From NCBI GenBank assembly GCA_026954325.1, contig JAIXKK010000072.1, positions 1 to 64,000 of the forward strand: DNA of 64,000 nt. The letters are read 5' to 3'. The stretch comes from Bryobacterales bacterium (lineage in GTDB: Bacteria; Acidobacteriota; Terriglobia; Bryobacterales; Bryobacteraceae). The position numbers and the translations under genes were made by a program. The notes under the pieces were generated by a model that searched no databases, was not told the origin of the DNA, and was given only the letters and a program-made list of their open reading frames with translations. This document shows, piece after piece, positions 18,348 through 27,399 of the stretch; position 1 is the first letter of the stretch, and every line of letters starts with the position of its first letter.

Positions 18348-19375
18348 GGCGCTACCTGGATAATCACCTTCCCCACATTGTCCGCGTAATTCGCCAATAG
18401 CTCGAAACCGCGCGCCGTCTGCTCGAACGGAAGCGTATGCGTAACCAATGCGTCACTGACGCGGCCCGCCGCCAGCAACCGCGCCGCCTCCGCGCCCTTA
18501 TGGTTCGATCGCTTCAGCGTATGGATCTGGAGTTCCTTGCCCATCGCCGTGTGTATGTCGAGGGGAAGATCGCTGCCCACCGGTACGGCGATCAGCATGA
18601 ATCTTCCGCTCAGCCGCGCAATGCGGATGCCCATATTCACCGTCTCCAGGGCGCCGGCGGCATCCAGCACCAGGTCCACCCCGCAGCCGCGCGTTTCATC
18701 CATCACCGCCTGCTCCATCCGGTCCACCGGCACTACAACATCGGCGCCCATCTTGCGCGCCAGTTCCAACCGGTGCGCAAGTTTGTCGCAGATATACACC
18801 CGTGCGGCCCCCGCCTGCTTCGCCATCGAGGCGCACAGCATCCCGATCGGTCCCGCGCCCATCACCGCTACCGTGTCCCCAAGATGAACCGGCACAAGTT
18901 CCATCACGTGCACAATCACCGCCACCGGTTCAATCAAAGTAGCCTGTGTCCAGTTCAGACCCTCCGGCACCGGATCGGCGTTGTGCTCGGGCGCCACCGC
19001 GTATTCGCGAAACAGTCCCGGAGCCTGCGGGCTGCCCAGAAACACGCAGTGGATACAGTTGTTGTGCTGCCCGCGAAGGCAGAACTCGCAGTGGCCGCAC
19101 GTCAGCGACGGCTCGATCGACACGCGGTCGCCCACCTTTCGGTCGTGGACCCCTTTGCCGATGGCGATAATCTCACCCGCCGGTTCGTGCCCCAGTACTT
19201 GCGGGTATCCCGCGGCCGTATGTCCGATCCCGCCTTCGAGATACCAGTGCATGTCCGATCCGCAGATCCCGACCGTCTTCAACTTCACCAGCACTTCCCC
19301 GGGACCGGGGTCGGGCGGGTCCGGGAGTCTGTATTCTTCCAGGGTACGTTGGGCTACCAGAGCTATCGATCGCAT
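18344..19375 (-). CDS. Zinc-dependent alcohol/polyol dehydrogenase (MDR family)
   Basis: 343 residues from ATG 19375. The catalytic zinc ligands are seen in VGICGSDMHWYL (Cys) and LGHEPAGEI (His-Glu); the structural zinc cysteines are in CGHCEFCLRGQHNNC. The NAD-binding motif VAVMGAGPIGMLCASMAKQA follows. The overall pattern is that of sorbitol or threonine dehydrogenase-like enzymes that oxidise a secondary hydroxyl of a sugar or polyol. It is first in an operon with rhaB and may work in rhamnose or related sugar breakdown, perhaps on an open-chain intermediate; that role is inferred from linkage only. Confidence 0.87.
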   Translation of the reverse strand: MRSIALVAQRTLEEYRLPDPPDPGPGEVLVKLKTVGICGSDMHWYLEGGIGHTAAGYPQVLGHEPAGEIIAIGKGVHDRKVGDRVSIEPSLTCGHCEFCLRGQHNNCIHCVFLGSPQAPGLFREYAVAPEHNADPVPEGLNWTQATLIEPVAVIVHVMELVPVHLGDTVAVMGAGPIGMLCASMAKQAGAARVYICDKLAHRLELARKMGADVVVPVDRMEQAVMDETRGCGVDLVLDAAGALETVNMGIRIARLSGRFMLIAVPVGSDLPLDIHTAMGKELQIHTLKRSNHKGAEAARLLAAGRVSDALVTHTLPFEQTARGFELLANYADNVGKVIIQVAP

Positions 19376-19411
19376 GAGTAACTTAGTGTATCGCGCGTCG
19401 CACCCTTCCGG

Positions 19412-19437
19412 CCGGATGCTATACCCGGATGCTATAC
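19412..19437 (+). repeat. 13-bp tandem repeat containing two extended -10-like motifs
   Basis: CCGGATGCTATAC occurs twice, directly abutting. Each copy includes TGCTATAC, which resembles an extended -10 element (TGnTATA), so the repeat may provide two start sites for the peptidase/DinB operon whose first start I place at 19455. It lies in the divergent region between that operon and the dehydrogenase gene. Confidence 0.6.
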
Positions 19438-19454
19438 AAGGAGAAGAGACCATC

Positions 19455-20183
19455 GTGGAGACTGGACCTCGCCCCCTTTCGCGCCGCGCCTTCCTGTCGA
19501 TATGGCCCTTCCGGCCCAGGCATCGCACGACACTCGCCGGAGTCGAGTTCGAAGTGCTCCGCGGAGGAGCCTCCAAACGCCGCTACCTGCTGATCCATGG
19601 CGATGAAGAGACCGCGCGCGAAGTGTTGCGCCGGCACATGAAACGCAATTCCGGAGTGGCCTACCTCGTCACCGGTCACAAACGTGATGTCCCGCTGCGC
19701 GGCGGCGGCTTGCTCGATCCCAACCGCATGTATTCGCGCGAAGGAGCCGAACGCAACCTGAAACTGCTCAACCCGGAATGGACAGCCGCCCGGGTTGACG
19801 CGGAACTCGACTCGCTCGACCGTACCCGCGGAAAGCTCATCCGCGCCCTCACGCCGCCGCCCGGCGGTCTACTCGTCGCCGTGCACAACAACAGCCATGG
19901 CTACTCCGTCGAAACCGAAGTCCCCATCAGCGGCCAGGTCTCGCTACGCGACGCCCGCAACCCGCACGAATTCTTCCTCGCCACTGATCCGTCCGACTTC
20001 CGCATCCTCGCCCTCTCCCCATACAACGCCGTCCTCCAAAACAAAGCGCCGCGCGAGGACGACGGTTCACTCAGCCGCCTCATGGCCAAACGCGGCGTCC
20101 GGTATGCGAACCTCGAAGTAGCGCTGGGAAAGTTCGACAAGCAAAAGGAGATGCTCGATTGGCTCGAAAGGAATCTGCCATGA
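19455..20183 (+). CDS. Putative M14-like zinc peptidase or desuccinylase-like hydrolase
   Basis: 242 residues from GTG 19455, chosen because AGGAGAAGAG lies upstream; the open frame extends further left without coding character. The N-terminus (RRAFLSIWPF) could be a Tat-like signal. The order of motifs resembles M14 carboxypeptidases and AstE/aspartoacylase: H48-x-x-E51 in LLIHGDEETARE, N90-R91 in LLDPNRMYSREG (compare LNRNF), a third candidate zinc ligand H144 in LLVAVHNNSHGYS, and a candidate catalytic E221 in RYANLEVALG. No family name came to mind on sight; the assignment is inferred from motif order and needs profile comparison. It overlaps the DinB gene by 4 nt. Confidence 0.55.
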   Translation: METGPRPLSRRAFLSIWPFRPRHRTTLAGVEFEVLRGGASKRRYLLIHGDEETAREVLRRHMKRNSGVAYLVTGHKRDVPLRGGGLLDPNRMYSREGAERNLKLLNPEWTAARVDAELDSLDRTRGKLIRALTPPPGGLLVAVHNNSHGYSVETEVPISGQVSLRDARNPHEFFLATDPSDFRILALSPYNAVLQNKAPREDDGSLSRLMAKRGVRYANLEVALGKFDKQKEMLDWLERNLP

Positions 20184-20782
20184 AGCGAAGATTGTTCTTG
20201 GGAATCACCGCGGCCGGCCTGCTGCGCGCGCGCGTCCTCGAACAGGGCGAGCGCGACCGCGCCATGAGCTACCTGCACGCCACGCGCAAGATGTTCCTCG
20301 ACTCCGTGGCAGGCGTCACCCCCGCCCAATGGGAGTGGAAGCCGGAGCCGGATGTGTGGTCCATCGCGGAAGTCGCCGAACACATCGCCCTCAGCGAAGA
20401 TAACCTCTTCACCTTGGTGCGCAAGTCGGTCGCGGGACCGCCGGCCGGCCCCGCCCAACTCGCCGAAACCAAGGGTAAAGATGAAGCGGTCATGAAGACA
20501 GCGGTTGATCGCAGCCGGAAATTCAAAGCCCCACAAAACCTGCAACCAACGCACCGCTGGAAGACCAAGGCCGAACTTGTCAGCCATTTCAAGGACAGCC
20601 GCGATCGCACCATCGAATACGTGCAGACCACCACCGGCGATCTGCGCGCCCATGCCGCTCCTCATGCCGCCTTCCGGGAACTCGACGCCTACCAGTGGAT
20701 CCTGTTCATCGCCGGACACTCCGAGCGCCACATTCTCCAACTGAACGAAGTCAAAACGAAACCCGGCTATCCCAAGGCCTGA
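20180..20782 (+). CDS. DinB-family four-helix protein
   Basis: 200 residues. After a short signal-like start (MKRRLFLGITAAGLLRA), the chain has the DinB/YfiT-like pattern: LDSVAGVTPAQWEWKPEPD, the helix VWSIAEVAEHIALSEDNL with the first metal His, and the C-terminal IAGHSERHILQLNEV, which supplies the H-x3-H pair. The family binds divalent metal and includes thiol transferases and many proteins of unknown role. The ATGA overlap with the preceding peptidase-like gene shows translational coupling, and AAAGGA precedes the ATG. The likely exported location is unusual for this family and fits the exported neighbour. Confidence 0.82.
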   Translation: MKRRLFLGITAAGLLRARVLEQGERDRAMSYLHATRKMFLDSVAGVTPAQWEWKPEPDVWSIAEVAEHIALSEDNLFTLVRKSVAGPPAGPAQLAETKGKDEAVMKTAVDRSRKFKAPQNLQPTHRWKTKAELVSHFKDSRDRTIEYVQTTTGDLRAHAAPHAAFRELDAYQWILFIAGHSERHILQLNEVKTKPGYPKA

Positions 20783-21120
20783 GCGCCGGACCACGCCGGG
20801 GCGACCGTACACGGCAAATCCACGCCGATCCGTGACCAGGCGGCGATCGAACACATCCTCTCGCCGGGCTTCGTGGAAAGCTGAAGTCGACCCCGTTCCC
20901 GCTCTGCCGCGGATACTGCCGGCCCCGGCGCAGACTCAAGGCGCGCCGCGGCGCGCGTGAATCTTGCCGGGTTCCCGGAACGCTCTCTCCCGAAAGAAAT
21001 GCCGCCCGCGCCTCCCGCGCGAAAAGCCCCGAACCGGTTTCTGATCATGCATTCCCGCAAATAGCGTCCGCTCCATCGCCCCTTGCTCCGTCCGGAATGT
21101 CGTGACCGCAAGAATAGAAA
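20783..21120. other. Intergenic region, no gene seen
   Basis: About 340 bp between the DinB gene and the converging metalloprotease gene. It is GC-rich. Short ORFs here lack ribosome sites and coding character. I found no terminator hairpin with a T-tract and no RNA gene. Confidence 0.5.
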
Positions 21121-24078
21121 TTAGCGCAGAGTGACGTTAGCTTCGTTACTCGCCGTCCCGTCCACCATGATCCGCAGTTTCACCACACCCCGTGGGGCGC
21201 CGTCAGGCACTTGCGCGTTGATCTGATACAACCCCGGCACGCCCGGCGCCTGCCCGCTGAATACCACGCGAGCCTCCACCCCGCCCACCGTGATCACCGG
21301 CGTCCGCACCGTCTCATACAAGCCGCTCGCCGGCGAAGGCTCCACCGGCCCCAGTCCCGTTCCGTAGATTTCCAGGTACTCCCCCCCCGCCGCCGGCCGC
21401 TCGGACGTGAGCAGCCCCGTCCCCGCCACTCGTACCGCGGCCTCGCCCGTCGCCTGATTAAAGAACAGTCCAGGGGAGTTCGCAACCACCGGCACCCGCA
21501 CTGCCGGCGACGTCCCCAACGACGTGCTGACCACCACGTCCGCCGAATCCCCGGCAATCGTCGGGGGCACGCGGAAGTTGATCTGCCCGTCACTCACGTA
21601 ATAAAGCCTGGCCGCCTCTCCGTTGATCATCACCTGCACTCCCGCCAGCTTTTCCGGCCACGGCGTCGCCTTTGCCTCGCCGGTCAAGCCGCCTCCAAGG
21701 CTTCCCCCGAAGATCACCGCCAATCCCCCCGGCGTGATGCCCGGCGCGTAAGATGCCGCATTCAACACATAGGCGCTCTGGAAGCCCGGACGGCTGAGTG
21801 CCGTCGCCGTCACCGCGTTCGCCGTGCCATCGAGCGTCGCGCGCATCGCCGGCACATCCGCCGTCCCCGGAATCCACCGGAACCGCGCCACGCCGTCCGC
21901 GTCCGTAACCGCGCTCGCCGGCGTCACGCTGCCCGTCTCCACCGCCGCGCGAATCGTCAATCCGGGATAAGGAATCAGGTTTGTGTCCGTAGCCCGCACC
22001 GCGATCTGGTCCGGCAGCGCAACCCCGGGCGCAGCCACCACCTGCTTATCGCCGCCCACAATCGCCAGTTTCACATCCGTCAATGCGCCGGCCACCTGCA
22101 GGCGCGCATGATCGGTGAGGTAGCGCGAATCAGACGGCTCCGCCGTGATCTCTTCCACTCCCGGACGCACCCCCCGAATGGTGAACGCCGCCTCCGTGGA
22201 ACCTGCCGGAATCGTCACACTCCCGGGCATCGAAGCGGACCCCGCCCCGGTCCTCAGCATCACCGTAAGATTCGCCGCCGCCGGCTCATCCAATGAAACC
22301 CGCGCATTCAGAGCCTCGCCGGCCGCCATGCCCGCCGCCGGCCACAACGATAGCTGCAAGTTCTTCTTGAGCGCCGTCTCCATCGATGCCAACTCGGATG
22401 CGCTCTTCCGATAGAAGCCTTCGAAACTTGCCCGTAACTGGTCAACCTGCGCCAGGTCCGCCTGCGATGGTTCCGTGCCGTCCGGAATCACCAGAATCAC
22501 CGCCATCCGGAACCGGCGCTGCGCCACCGTGGAATCCGGAGACCGCCGCCCCTCCGCCGCAATAATGTCGTCCACCGTGATGTTCTGCCGCTCCCCGTTG
22601 AAGCTGATTCCCTTCCGCGGCGGATTCTCGTTCGCAAAGCCCGTCCCCTTCACCAGAAACACCCCGGACACTTGCTCGGGAGGCCGGAAACCCATCAGAT
22701 ATTGATCGAGCGGCGAATACTGCTCCACTGTCGCAACCGTTGTGTAGCGCGGCGCCGTATTCTCGCCGTTGTCCTGAATGCGGTTGCCCTCGAGAAATGA
22801 CGCCTCCGAGTTGAAGTTGAAGCTCCAGTGCGCCAAATCAACCCCCAGCATCGGACGCAGACTCTCGTCCGCCGGATCGCGAATGCTCGCCAGCGCCAGG
22901 AACAAATGCCCCGTTTCATGCGCCAGAATCGTCAGCGGCGTGTCCCCTGTCGTGCCGCGCAAGGTCACCGGAGCATTCATGTCCAGCGGATAATTCGAAA
23001 GCGGCCCCATATTAAGGAAAGCCTGCATCCGGCGCGTAGACCCGTAAAGCGAACCCACATCCACCACCGTGTCCCCAAACCCTGCCCGGTTCACACTTCG
23101 CACCGTCAACTCCGTCGCCACCGCAAACGACCGCGCCGCAATCCCCACCGTGTTGTACACCGCCAGGTAGTCATACGAATCCTCGTGCGTCCGGAAAAAA
23201 CGTTGCGCGAGCAAAACGGAATCGAGCGCATCCGCCACCGTAAACCGCTCCGCCACCGTCGAGGGAAACGGCCCCGTGTTTCCCTGGCTGAAACTCACCA
23301 GTTCAACACCCGTTGTCCTCCCCGGCGAGATCCCGATCACCGCTTCCCGCGCCGCCCCCGCATTCGGATAGGCGTACTCGAAATGCCCGTCCGGAAACAT
23401 TCGCAATTGGAACGTCAACGTCGAGCGCGCGCCGAACTCCGGAATCTCCAGCCACGTCACCACCACCCGCGCCGGTTCCGTCAGCACGCTGACACCCTTC
23501 AGCGAATGCGTCGGGTCGAGGTCATCGAACAACGGCGCGATGCGCGGCGGTCCCCCCGCAAGCAGCCCGACGGTCTTCGCCGCCGGCTTCGCATCTCCCT
23601 CGGTGAACGTCACGTTCCCGTCCGAATTCACCCACATCTCCGAATACCGCTTCCCGTAAAACGGAAACGCGAACGGAATCGGGACGCGCCGTGTATCGTC
23701 GTCGCCCATCCCGCTCAGCAGCGTGCCGTTCGCCGCCGCTTCGTCATAGCTCGAACCCACAGTCTCAAAGCGATATTGCGTGAACTCATTCGATGGCGTA
23801 AACGTAATTCCCTTCGAGGCAAGATTGAACGGATTGCGTCGAGCGATGACTCCTCCCGAATCGTACATCACGGCGATATCGCCGATGTCCTTTCCCACCG
23901 GCCCGGCCGCGGCGCGTAAACCCATCCGCGCGCGCATCGCCATCGACCGGCTGTGGAGGAAGATCTCTTCTTTTGCGTTTCCGCGCTCGGTCCCGCACAC
24001 CAGCATCGGTTGGCGCGCTTCGAGTGGAGTCCACAACAGGACCGCGGAGACGCAGGCGAGCACACTTCTCGACCGCAT
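21121..24078 (-). CDS. Secreted zinc metalloprotease-like protein with C-terminal TIGR03437 domain
   Basis: 985 residues with a signal peptide (MRSRSVLACVSAVLLWTPLEA). Around residue 385 there is a zincin motif, TILAHETGHLFLALASIR (H-E-x-x-H), followed by YSPLDQYLMGFRPPEQV, which may hold the third metal ligand region. Bacterial Ig-like segments follow. The C-terminus (from about 765, VLNAASYAPGITPGGLAVIF to the end) is a TIGR03437 domain, described mainly from Solibacter relatives and found on many large secreted proteins. Substrate unknown. The first third contains a nidogen-like propeller-type region (RVPIPFAFPFYGKRYSEMWV). Transcribed divergently from the AIM24 gene. Confidence 0.82.
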   Translation of the reverse strand: MRSRSVLACVSAVLLWTPLEARQPMLVCGTERGNAKEEIFLHSRSMAMRARMGLRAAAGPVGKDIGDIAVMYDSGGVIARRNPFNLASKGITFTPSNEFTQYRFETVGSSYDEAAANGTLLSGMGDDDTRRVPIPFAFPFYGKRYSEMWVNSDGNVTFTEGDAKPAAKTVGLLAGGPPRIAPLFDDLDPTHSLKGVSVLTEPARVVVTWLEIPEFGARSTLTFQLRMFPDGHFEYAYPNAGAAREAVIGISPGRTTGVELVSFSQGNTGPFPSTVAERFTVADALDSVLLAQRFFRTHEDSYDYLAVYNTVGIAARSFAVATELTVRSVNRAGFGDTVVDVGSLYGSTRRMQAFLNMGPLSNYPLDMNAPVTLRGTTGDTPLTILAHETGHLFLALASIRDPADESLRPMLGVDLAHWSFNFNSEASFLEGNRIQDNGENTAPRYTTVATVEQYSPLDQYLMGFRPPEQVSGVFLVKGTGFANENPPRKGISFNGERQNITVDDIIAAEGRRSPDSTVAQRRFRMAVILVIPDGTEPSQADLAQVDQLRASFEGFYRKSASELASMETALKKNLQLSLWPAAGMAAGEALNARVSLDEPAAANLTVMLRTGAGSASMPGSVTIPAGSTEAAFTIRGVRPGVEEITAEPSDSRYLTDHARLQVAGALTDVKLAIVGGDKQVVAAPGVALPDQIAVRATDTNLIPYPGLTIRAAVETGSVTPASAVTDADGVARFRWIPGTADVPAMRATLDGTANAVTATALSRPGFQSAYVLNAASYAPGITPGGLAVIFGGSLGGGLTGEAKATPWPEKLAGVQVMINGEAARLYYVSDGQINFRVPPTIAGDSADVVVSTSLGTSPAVRVPVVANSPGLFFNQATGEAAVRVAGTGLLTSERPAAGGEYLEIYGTGLGPVEPSPASGLYETVRTPVITVGGVEARVVFSGQAPGVPGLYQINAQVPDGAPRGVVKLRIMVDGTASNEANVTLR

Positions 24079-24127
24079 GAAACTCCTTGCCTACATTGTA
24101 AGATAGGATTCCAGAGTCTCCATCCCC

Positions 24128-25015
24128 ATGCCATTCTGCACTTCCTGCGGCAACCAGATCGCCGATTCCTCCCGCTTCTGCCCCAATTGCGGCTATTCTA
24201 TTGGCTCCGGCGCGCCCGGGTCTGAACTGGCGGCTCCCGCCTTCGCGCCCGCCTATGCCGCCGTCGCCGAGCCTCTCGACTACACCATCCAAGGGGACAA
24301 CCTCCAGGTGGTCCGCCTCAAACTCCAGTCCGGCCAGGAGGTCTACGCCGAAGCCGGCAAGATGGTCTACAAAACCGCCAACATCAATTGGGAAACACGC
24401 ATGACCGGGCAATCCATCGGCGACAAGCTCTGGGGAGCCTTCAAACGCAAACTGATGGGTGAATCCCTCTTCATGACCTATTTCCGAGCCTCCAGCCCTG
24501 GCGAGGCCGGCTTCGCGGGCAACTACCCCGGACGCATCCAGGCCTTTTCCCTCGCCGCCGGCCAATCCTGGCTCGTACAGCGTGACGCCTTCCTCGCCGC
24601 CCAAACCTCGGTCTCCCTCAATATCGCTCTGGTCAAGAAGCTCGGAGCCGGTATCTTCGGCGGCGAAGGTTTCATCCTCGAGAAACTCACCGGCCCCGGC
24701 ACTGTTTTCATTCACGCCGGCGGCGATCACATCGAGTTCACCCTTGCCCCCGGCGAGAGCATCCAGGTGGACACCGGCTGTATCGTCGCTTTCGAAGAGA
24801 GTGTAAACTACGATATACAGTTTGTCGGTTCCATCAAGACCGCCGTCTTCGGCGGCGAGGGCATCTTCCTCACCACCCTCACCGGTCCCGGAAAGGTGAT
24901 CGTACAGAGCATGACCCTCGAAAAACTGCGCCGCGAACTCGCCCCCATGCGCGCGGGCGGTGACGAGCGCAACCCGCTCGGCGCCTTGGGCGGTATCCTC
25001 TCTAGTGAGGATTAG
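24128..25015 (+). CDS. AIM24/TIGR00266 family protein with zinc ribbon
   Basis: 295 residues. The N-terminus is a zinc ribbon with two CxxC pairs (FCTSCGNQIADSSRFCPNCG), joined by a short linker to an AIM24/TIGR00266 domain (about residues 55-270) with repeated glycine-rich beta strands, for instance GAGIFGGEGFILEKLTGPG and TAVFGGEGIFLTTLTGPGKV. The bacterial family is widespread but its function is unknown; the mitochondrial homologue affects inner-membrane organisation. No signal or membrane segment is seen. It is followed six bases later by a membrane-anchored protein, probably in the same transcript. Confidence 0.9.
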   Translation: MPFCTSCGNQIADSSRFCPNCGYSIGSGAPGSELAAPAFAPAYAAVAEPLDYTIQGDNLQVVRLKLQSGQEVYAEAGKMVYKTANINWETRMTGQSIGDKLWGAFKRKLMGESLFMTYFRASSPGEAGFAGNYPGRIQAFSLAAGQSWLVQRDAFLAAQTSVSLNIALVKKLGAGIFGGEGFILEKLTGPGTVFIHAGGDHIEFTLAPGESIQVDTGCIVAFEESVNYDIQFVGSIKTAVFGGEGIFLTTLTGPGKVIVQSMTLEKLRRELAPMRAGGDERNPLGALGGILSSED

Positions 25016-25020
25016 AGCCC

Positions 25021-25509
25021 ATGCGCCGCGAACTGCTGCTCCCAGTCGCCATCGGCATCGTCGTTGCCGCTATCGTCGCCGCCATTGTCCTCAAGGTCAA
25101 CCTCGGCGCCCACATGGTGCTTGATGGCAGTCTCAAGTCTGTCCGCGCCGTCGCCATCGAGCAGGCTTCCGCCATGGTCGTCGATTTCCGCCTCTCCAAT
25201 CCCGCCGGTTACCCCTTCGTCGTTCGCACCGTCAGCCTCATCGCGGAAATCGGCGGCAAGCCCATCGAGGGCACGGTCGTCGCCGATGTGGATGCCAAAC
25301 GGCTCATCGACTATTACCCGGCTATCGGTCCCAAGTACAACGACACCCTCCGCATGAAGGACCGCATCCTCCCCGGCCAGACCGTCGATCGCATGGTCGC
25401 CGCGCGCTTTGAGGTCCCCGAGGCGAAACTCCAGGCGCGCACCCGGCTCACGCTCCGCATCGAAGAAGTAGATGGCCAGGTCACCGAAATCTTCGAAAAG
25501 CAGCACTGA
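25021..25509 (+). CDS. Membrane-anchored hypothetical protein
   Basis: 162 residues. One N-terminal membrane helix (LLPVAIGIVVAAIVAAIVLKV) anchors a ~130-residue outer domain rich in beta-strand pattern, including VDFRLSNPAGYPFVVRTVSL, which recalls LEA14/WHy-like sandwiches; that likeness is weak. I do not recognise the family. It starts six bases after the AIM24-like gene, so the two probably function together at the membrane. Confidence 0.65.
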   Translation: MRRELLLPVAIGIVVAAIVAAIVLKVNLGAHMVLDGSLKSVRAVAIEQASAMVVDFRLSNPAGYPFVVRTVSLIAEIGGKPIEGTVVADVDAKRLIDYYPAIGPKYNDTLRMKDRILPGQTVDRMVAARFEVPEAKLQARTRLTLRIEEVDGQVTEIFEKQH

Positions 25510-25538
25510 GCGGTTGACGTGAGACCTCAAAGTCTGGC

Positions 25539-25560
25539 ATCCCTATCAAAGTAGTAGAAT
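25539..25560 (+). promoter_or_regulatory. Possible Rrf2-type operator before the Rrf2-cysK operon
   Basis: The segment around CCCTATCAAAGTAGTAGAAT is an imperfect dyad a few bases before the start of the Rrf2 gene, in an AT-richer patch. A TTGACG hexamer lies at 25514-25519. Rrf2 regulators often repress their own operons through such sites; here the call rests on position and weak symmetry only. Confidence 0.3.
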
Positions 25561-25570
25561 TGAACAGGGA

Positions 25571-25996
25571 ATGAACATCTCCGTCAAAGCGGACTACGCC
25601 CTCCAGGCGATTCTCGACCTCTCCATGCAGCCCCGCGGCGAACCCGTTCGCATCGCCGACATCGCCCGCCGCCAGAAGATTCCCCAGAAGTTTCTCGAAC
25701 TCATTCTCGCCGCGCTCAAGCAGGGCGGGTTCGTCGAATCGCGGCGCGGAGCCGAGGGCGGCTATCTGCTGGCCCGCCCCGCCGACTCCATCATGGTGGG
25801 TGACGTCATCCGCTACATCGACGGAGCCCGCAGCCGCGCCGCCGCCACCCGGCGCAAAGCGGACACCCCCTTTGCCGACATGTGGCGCCGCGTGGAGGAT
25901 TCCGTCTCCTGCGTCATCGACAAGACCAGTTTCGGCGACCTGGGCCGGTCCTGGCAGGAAAAGCAATCAAAATACGTCCCAAACTGGGAAATTTAG
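25571..25996 (+). CDS. Rrf2-family transcriptional regulator
   Basis: 141 residues. The winged-helix region is clear: MNISVKADYALQAILDLSM, then IADIARRQKIPQKFLELILA and the wing SRRGAEGGYLLARPADSI. The three-cysteine cluster used by IscR/NsrR to hold an iron-sulfur centre is absent; only one Cys (VSCVID) is present. This is more like CymR/CysR-type members that sense cysteine status, often through O-acetylserine sulfhydrylase. The cysteine synthase gene follows after nine bases, strongly suggesting control of cysteine metabolism and perhaps a CymR-CysK-type complex. Confidence 0.92.
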   Translation: MNISVKADYALQAILDLSMQPRGEPVRIADIARRQKIPQKFLELILAALKQGGFVESRRGAEGGYLLARPADSIMVGDVIRYIDGARSRAAATRRKADTPFADMWRRVEDSVSCVIDKTSFGDLGRSWQEKQSKYVPNWEI

Positions 25997-26005
25997 GAGA
26001 ATGCT

Positions 26006-26962
26006 GTGATCTTTAACGACAATTCATTCAGCATCGGTAGAACCCCGCTCATCAAGCTGAACCGTGTCACCGATGGGGCTTCCGCCACCGTGCTCGCCAA
26101 GGTGGAAGGCCGCAACCCCGCCTACTCGGTCAAGTGCCGCATTGGCGCGGCCATGGTCTGGGACGCGGAAAAGCGCGGCGTCCTCAAGCCCGGCAAGGAG
26201 ATCATCGAGCCGACCAGCGGAAACACGGGGATCGCCCTCGCCTTTGTCGGAGCCGCCCGCGGCTACCCGGTCACCCTCACCATGCCCGAAACCATGTCCC
26301 TCGAACGCCGCAAGGTGGTTAAGGCTTTCGGAGCAAAATTGGTGCTCACGCCAGGTTCCGAGGGGACAAAGGGAGCAGTCACCAGGGCCGAGCAGATCGC
26401 CGACTCGGATCCCAACCGCTACGTTCTCCTCCAGCAATTCAAGAACCCCGCCAACCCCGCCATCCACTTTAAGACCACGGGTTCCGAGATTTGGGAGGAT
26501 ACCCAGGGCGCCATCGACGTGCTCGTCTCCGGCGTCGGCACGGGCGGCACCATCACCGGAGTTTCCCGATTCATCAAGAACGAAAAAGGCAAGAAGATCC
26601 TCTCGGTCGCCGTCGAGCCCGCCCGTAGTCCCGTGATCACCCAGACGCTTCGCGGAGAACCTTTGCAGCCCGGCCCCCACAAGATCCAGGGGCTCGGCAC
26701 GGGGTTCATTCCGGATACGTTGGATCTCTCAATCGTCGATCAGGTGGAGCAGATTACCGACGAGGAAGCCATCGAGATGGCCCGCCGCCTCGCCCGCGAA
26801 GAGGGTCTTCTGAGCGGAATCTCCTGCGGAGCCGCCGTCGCCGCCGCCGTCCGTCTGGCACGGCAACCCGAATTCAACGGCAAGACCATCGTGGCCATTC
26901 TCCCCGATGCCGGCGAGCGCTACCTCAGTTCCCCGCTCTTTGAAGGAATGTTCAACGACTAG
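26006..26962 (+). CDS. cysK: Cysteine synthase (O-acetylserine sulfhydrylase)
   Basis: 318 residues from a GTG with AGGAGA just upstream. It is a PLP-dependent fold-type II enzyme making cysteine from O-acetylserine and sulfide. The PLP lysine lies in [14 protein letters not shown] (most homologues have SVKDRIG, so Cys replaces Asp here), the substrate loop is [13 protein letters not shown], and the phosphate cup is [15 protein letters not shown]. The C-terminal [16 protein letters not shown] motif is also typical. It forms an operon with the Rrf2 regulator. Confidence 0.94.
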   Translation: MIFNDNSFSIGRTPLIKLNRVTDGASATVLAKVEGRNPAYSVKCRIGAAMVWDAEKRGVLKPGKEIIEPTSGNTGIALAFVGAARGYPVTLTMPETMSLERRKVVKAFGAKLVLTPGSEGTKGAVTRAEQIADSDPNRYVLLQQFKNPANPAIHFKTTGSEIWEDTQGAIDVLVSGVGTGGTITGVSRFIKNEKGKKILSVAVEPARSPVITQTLRGEPLQPGPHKIQGLGTGFIPDTLDLSIVDQVEQITDEEAIEMARRLAREEGLLSGISCGAAVAAAVRLARQPEFNGKTIVAILPDAGERYLSSPLFEGMFND

Positions 26963-27392
26963 TAGGCTCGGGAGCCTTCACCTCGATCATCTTCGCCCCC
27001 GCCAGTCCGGCGGCCGGATACCCAACCCATCCCGTCAACATGTACGGCAGGGTATAGGCCGCCGGAAAGCCATACCAGTTCCAGTAGGAAAGGTTGGTTG
27101 TTGTCACCGCCATGAACCCCGCCACCGCGTAGAACCCCAACCGCCCGGCGTAGCTCCCTAATCGCGTCAGCGAAAGTAAGTACGCTGCCGCCAGTGTTTG
27201 TAGCAACTCTGCAAGAAACTCGATCCCGAGCAGCCGTCCAAACGCAAACTCCCTCTTCGGAAAATAGATCAGAATTCCCGACGGGCCCGACGCCGGCTTT
27301 CGCTCATTCTCCTCCATGCTCGCCGCCGGATTCATCTTCGGAAACATGTAGAAGCCCCGCTCGTTGAGCGTCGTTTGCAAGGTATTGACCAA
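26952..27392 (-). pseudogene. N-terminally truncated small membrane protein
   Basis: The first in-frame start codes 146 residues with three or four hydrophobic segments (FLAELLQTLAAAYLLSL, LGFYAVAGFMAVTTTNLSYW, YMLTGWVGYPAAGLAGA). The start looks internal: the frame stays open upstream as TGDNDQALVNTLQTTLNERG and then enters the tail of the ParE-like gene, with no proper start, signal or first helix. I infer that the original 5' end, probably encoding the first membrane helix, was removed by the deletion that also cut off the end of parE. Function unknown. The 3' end overlaps cysK's end by 11 bp, convergently. Confidence 0.55.
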
Positions 27393-27399
27393 CGCCTGG

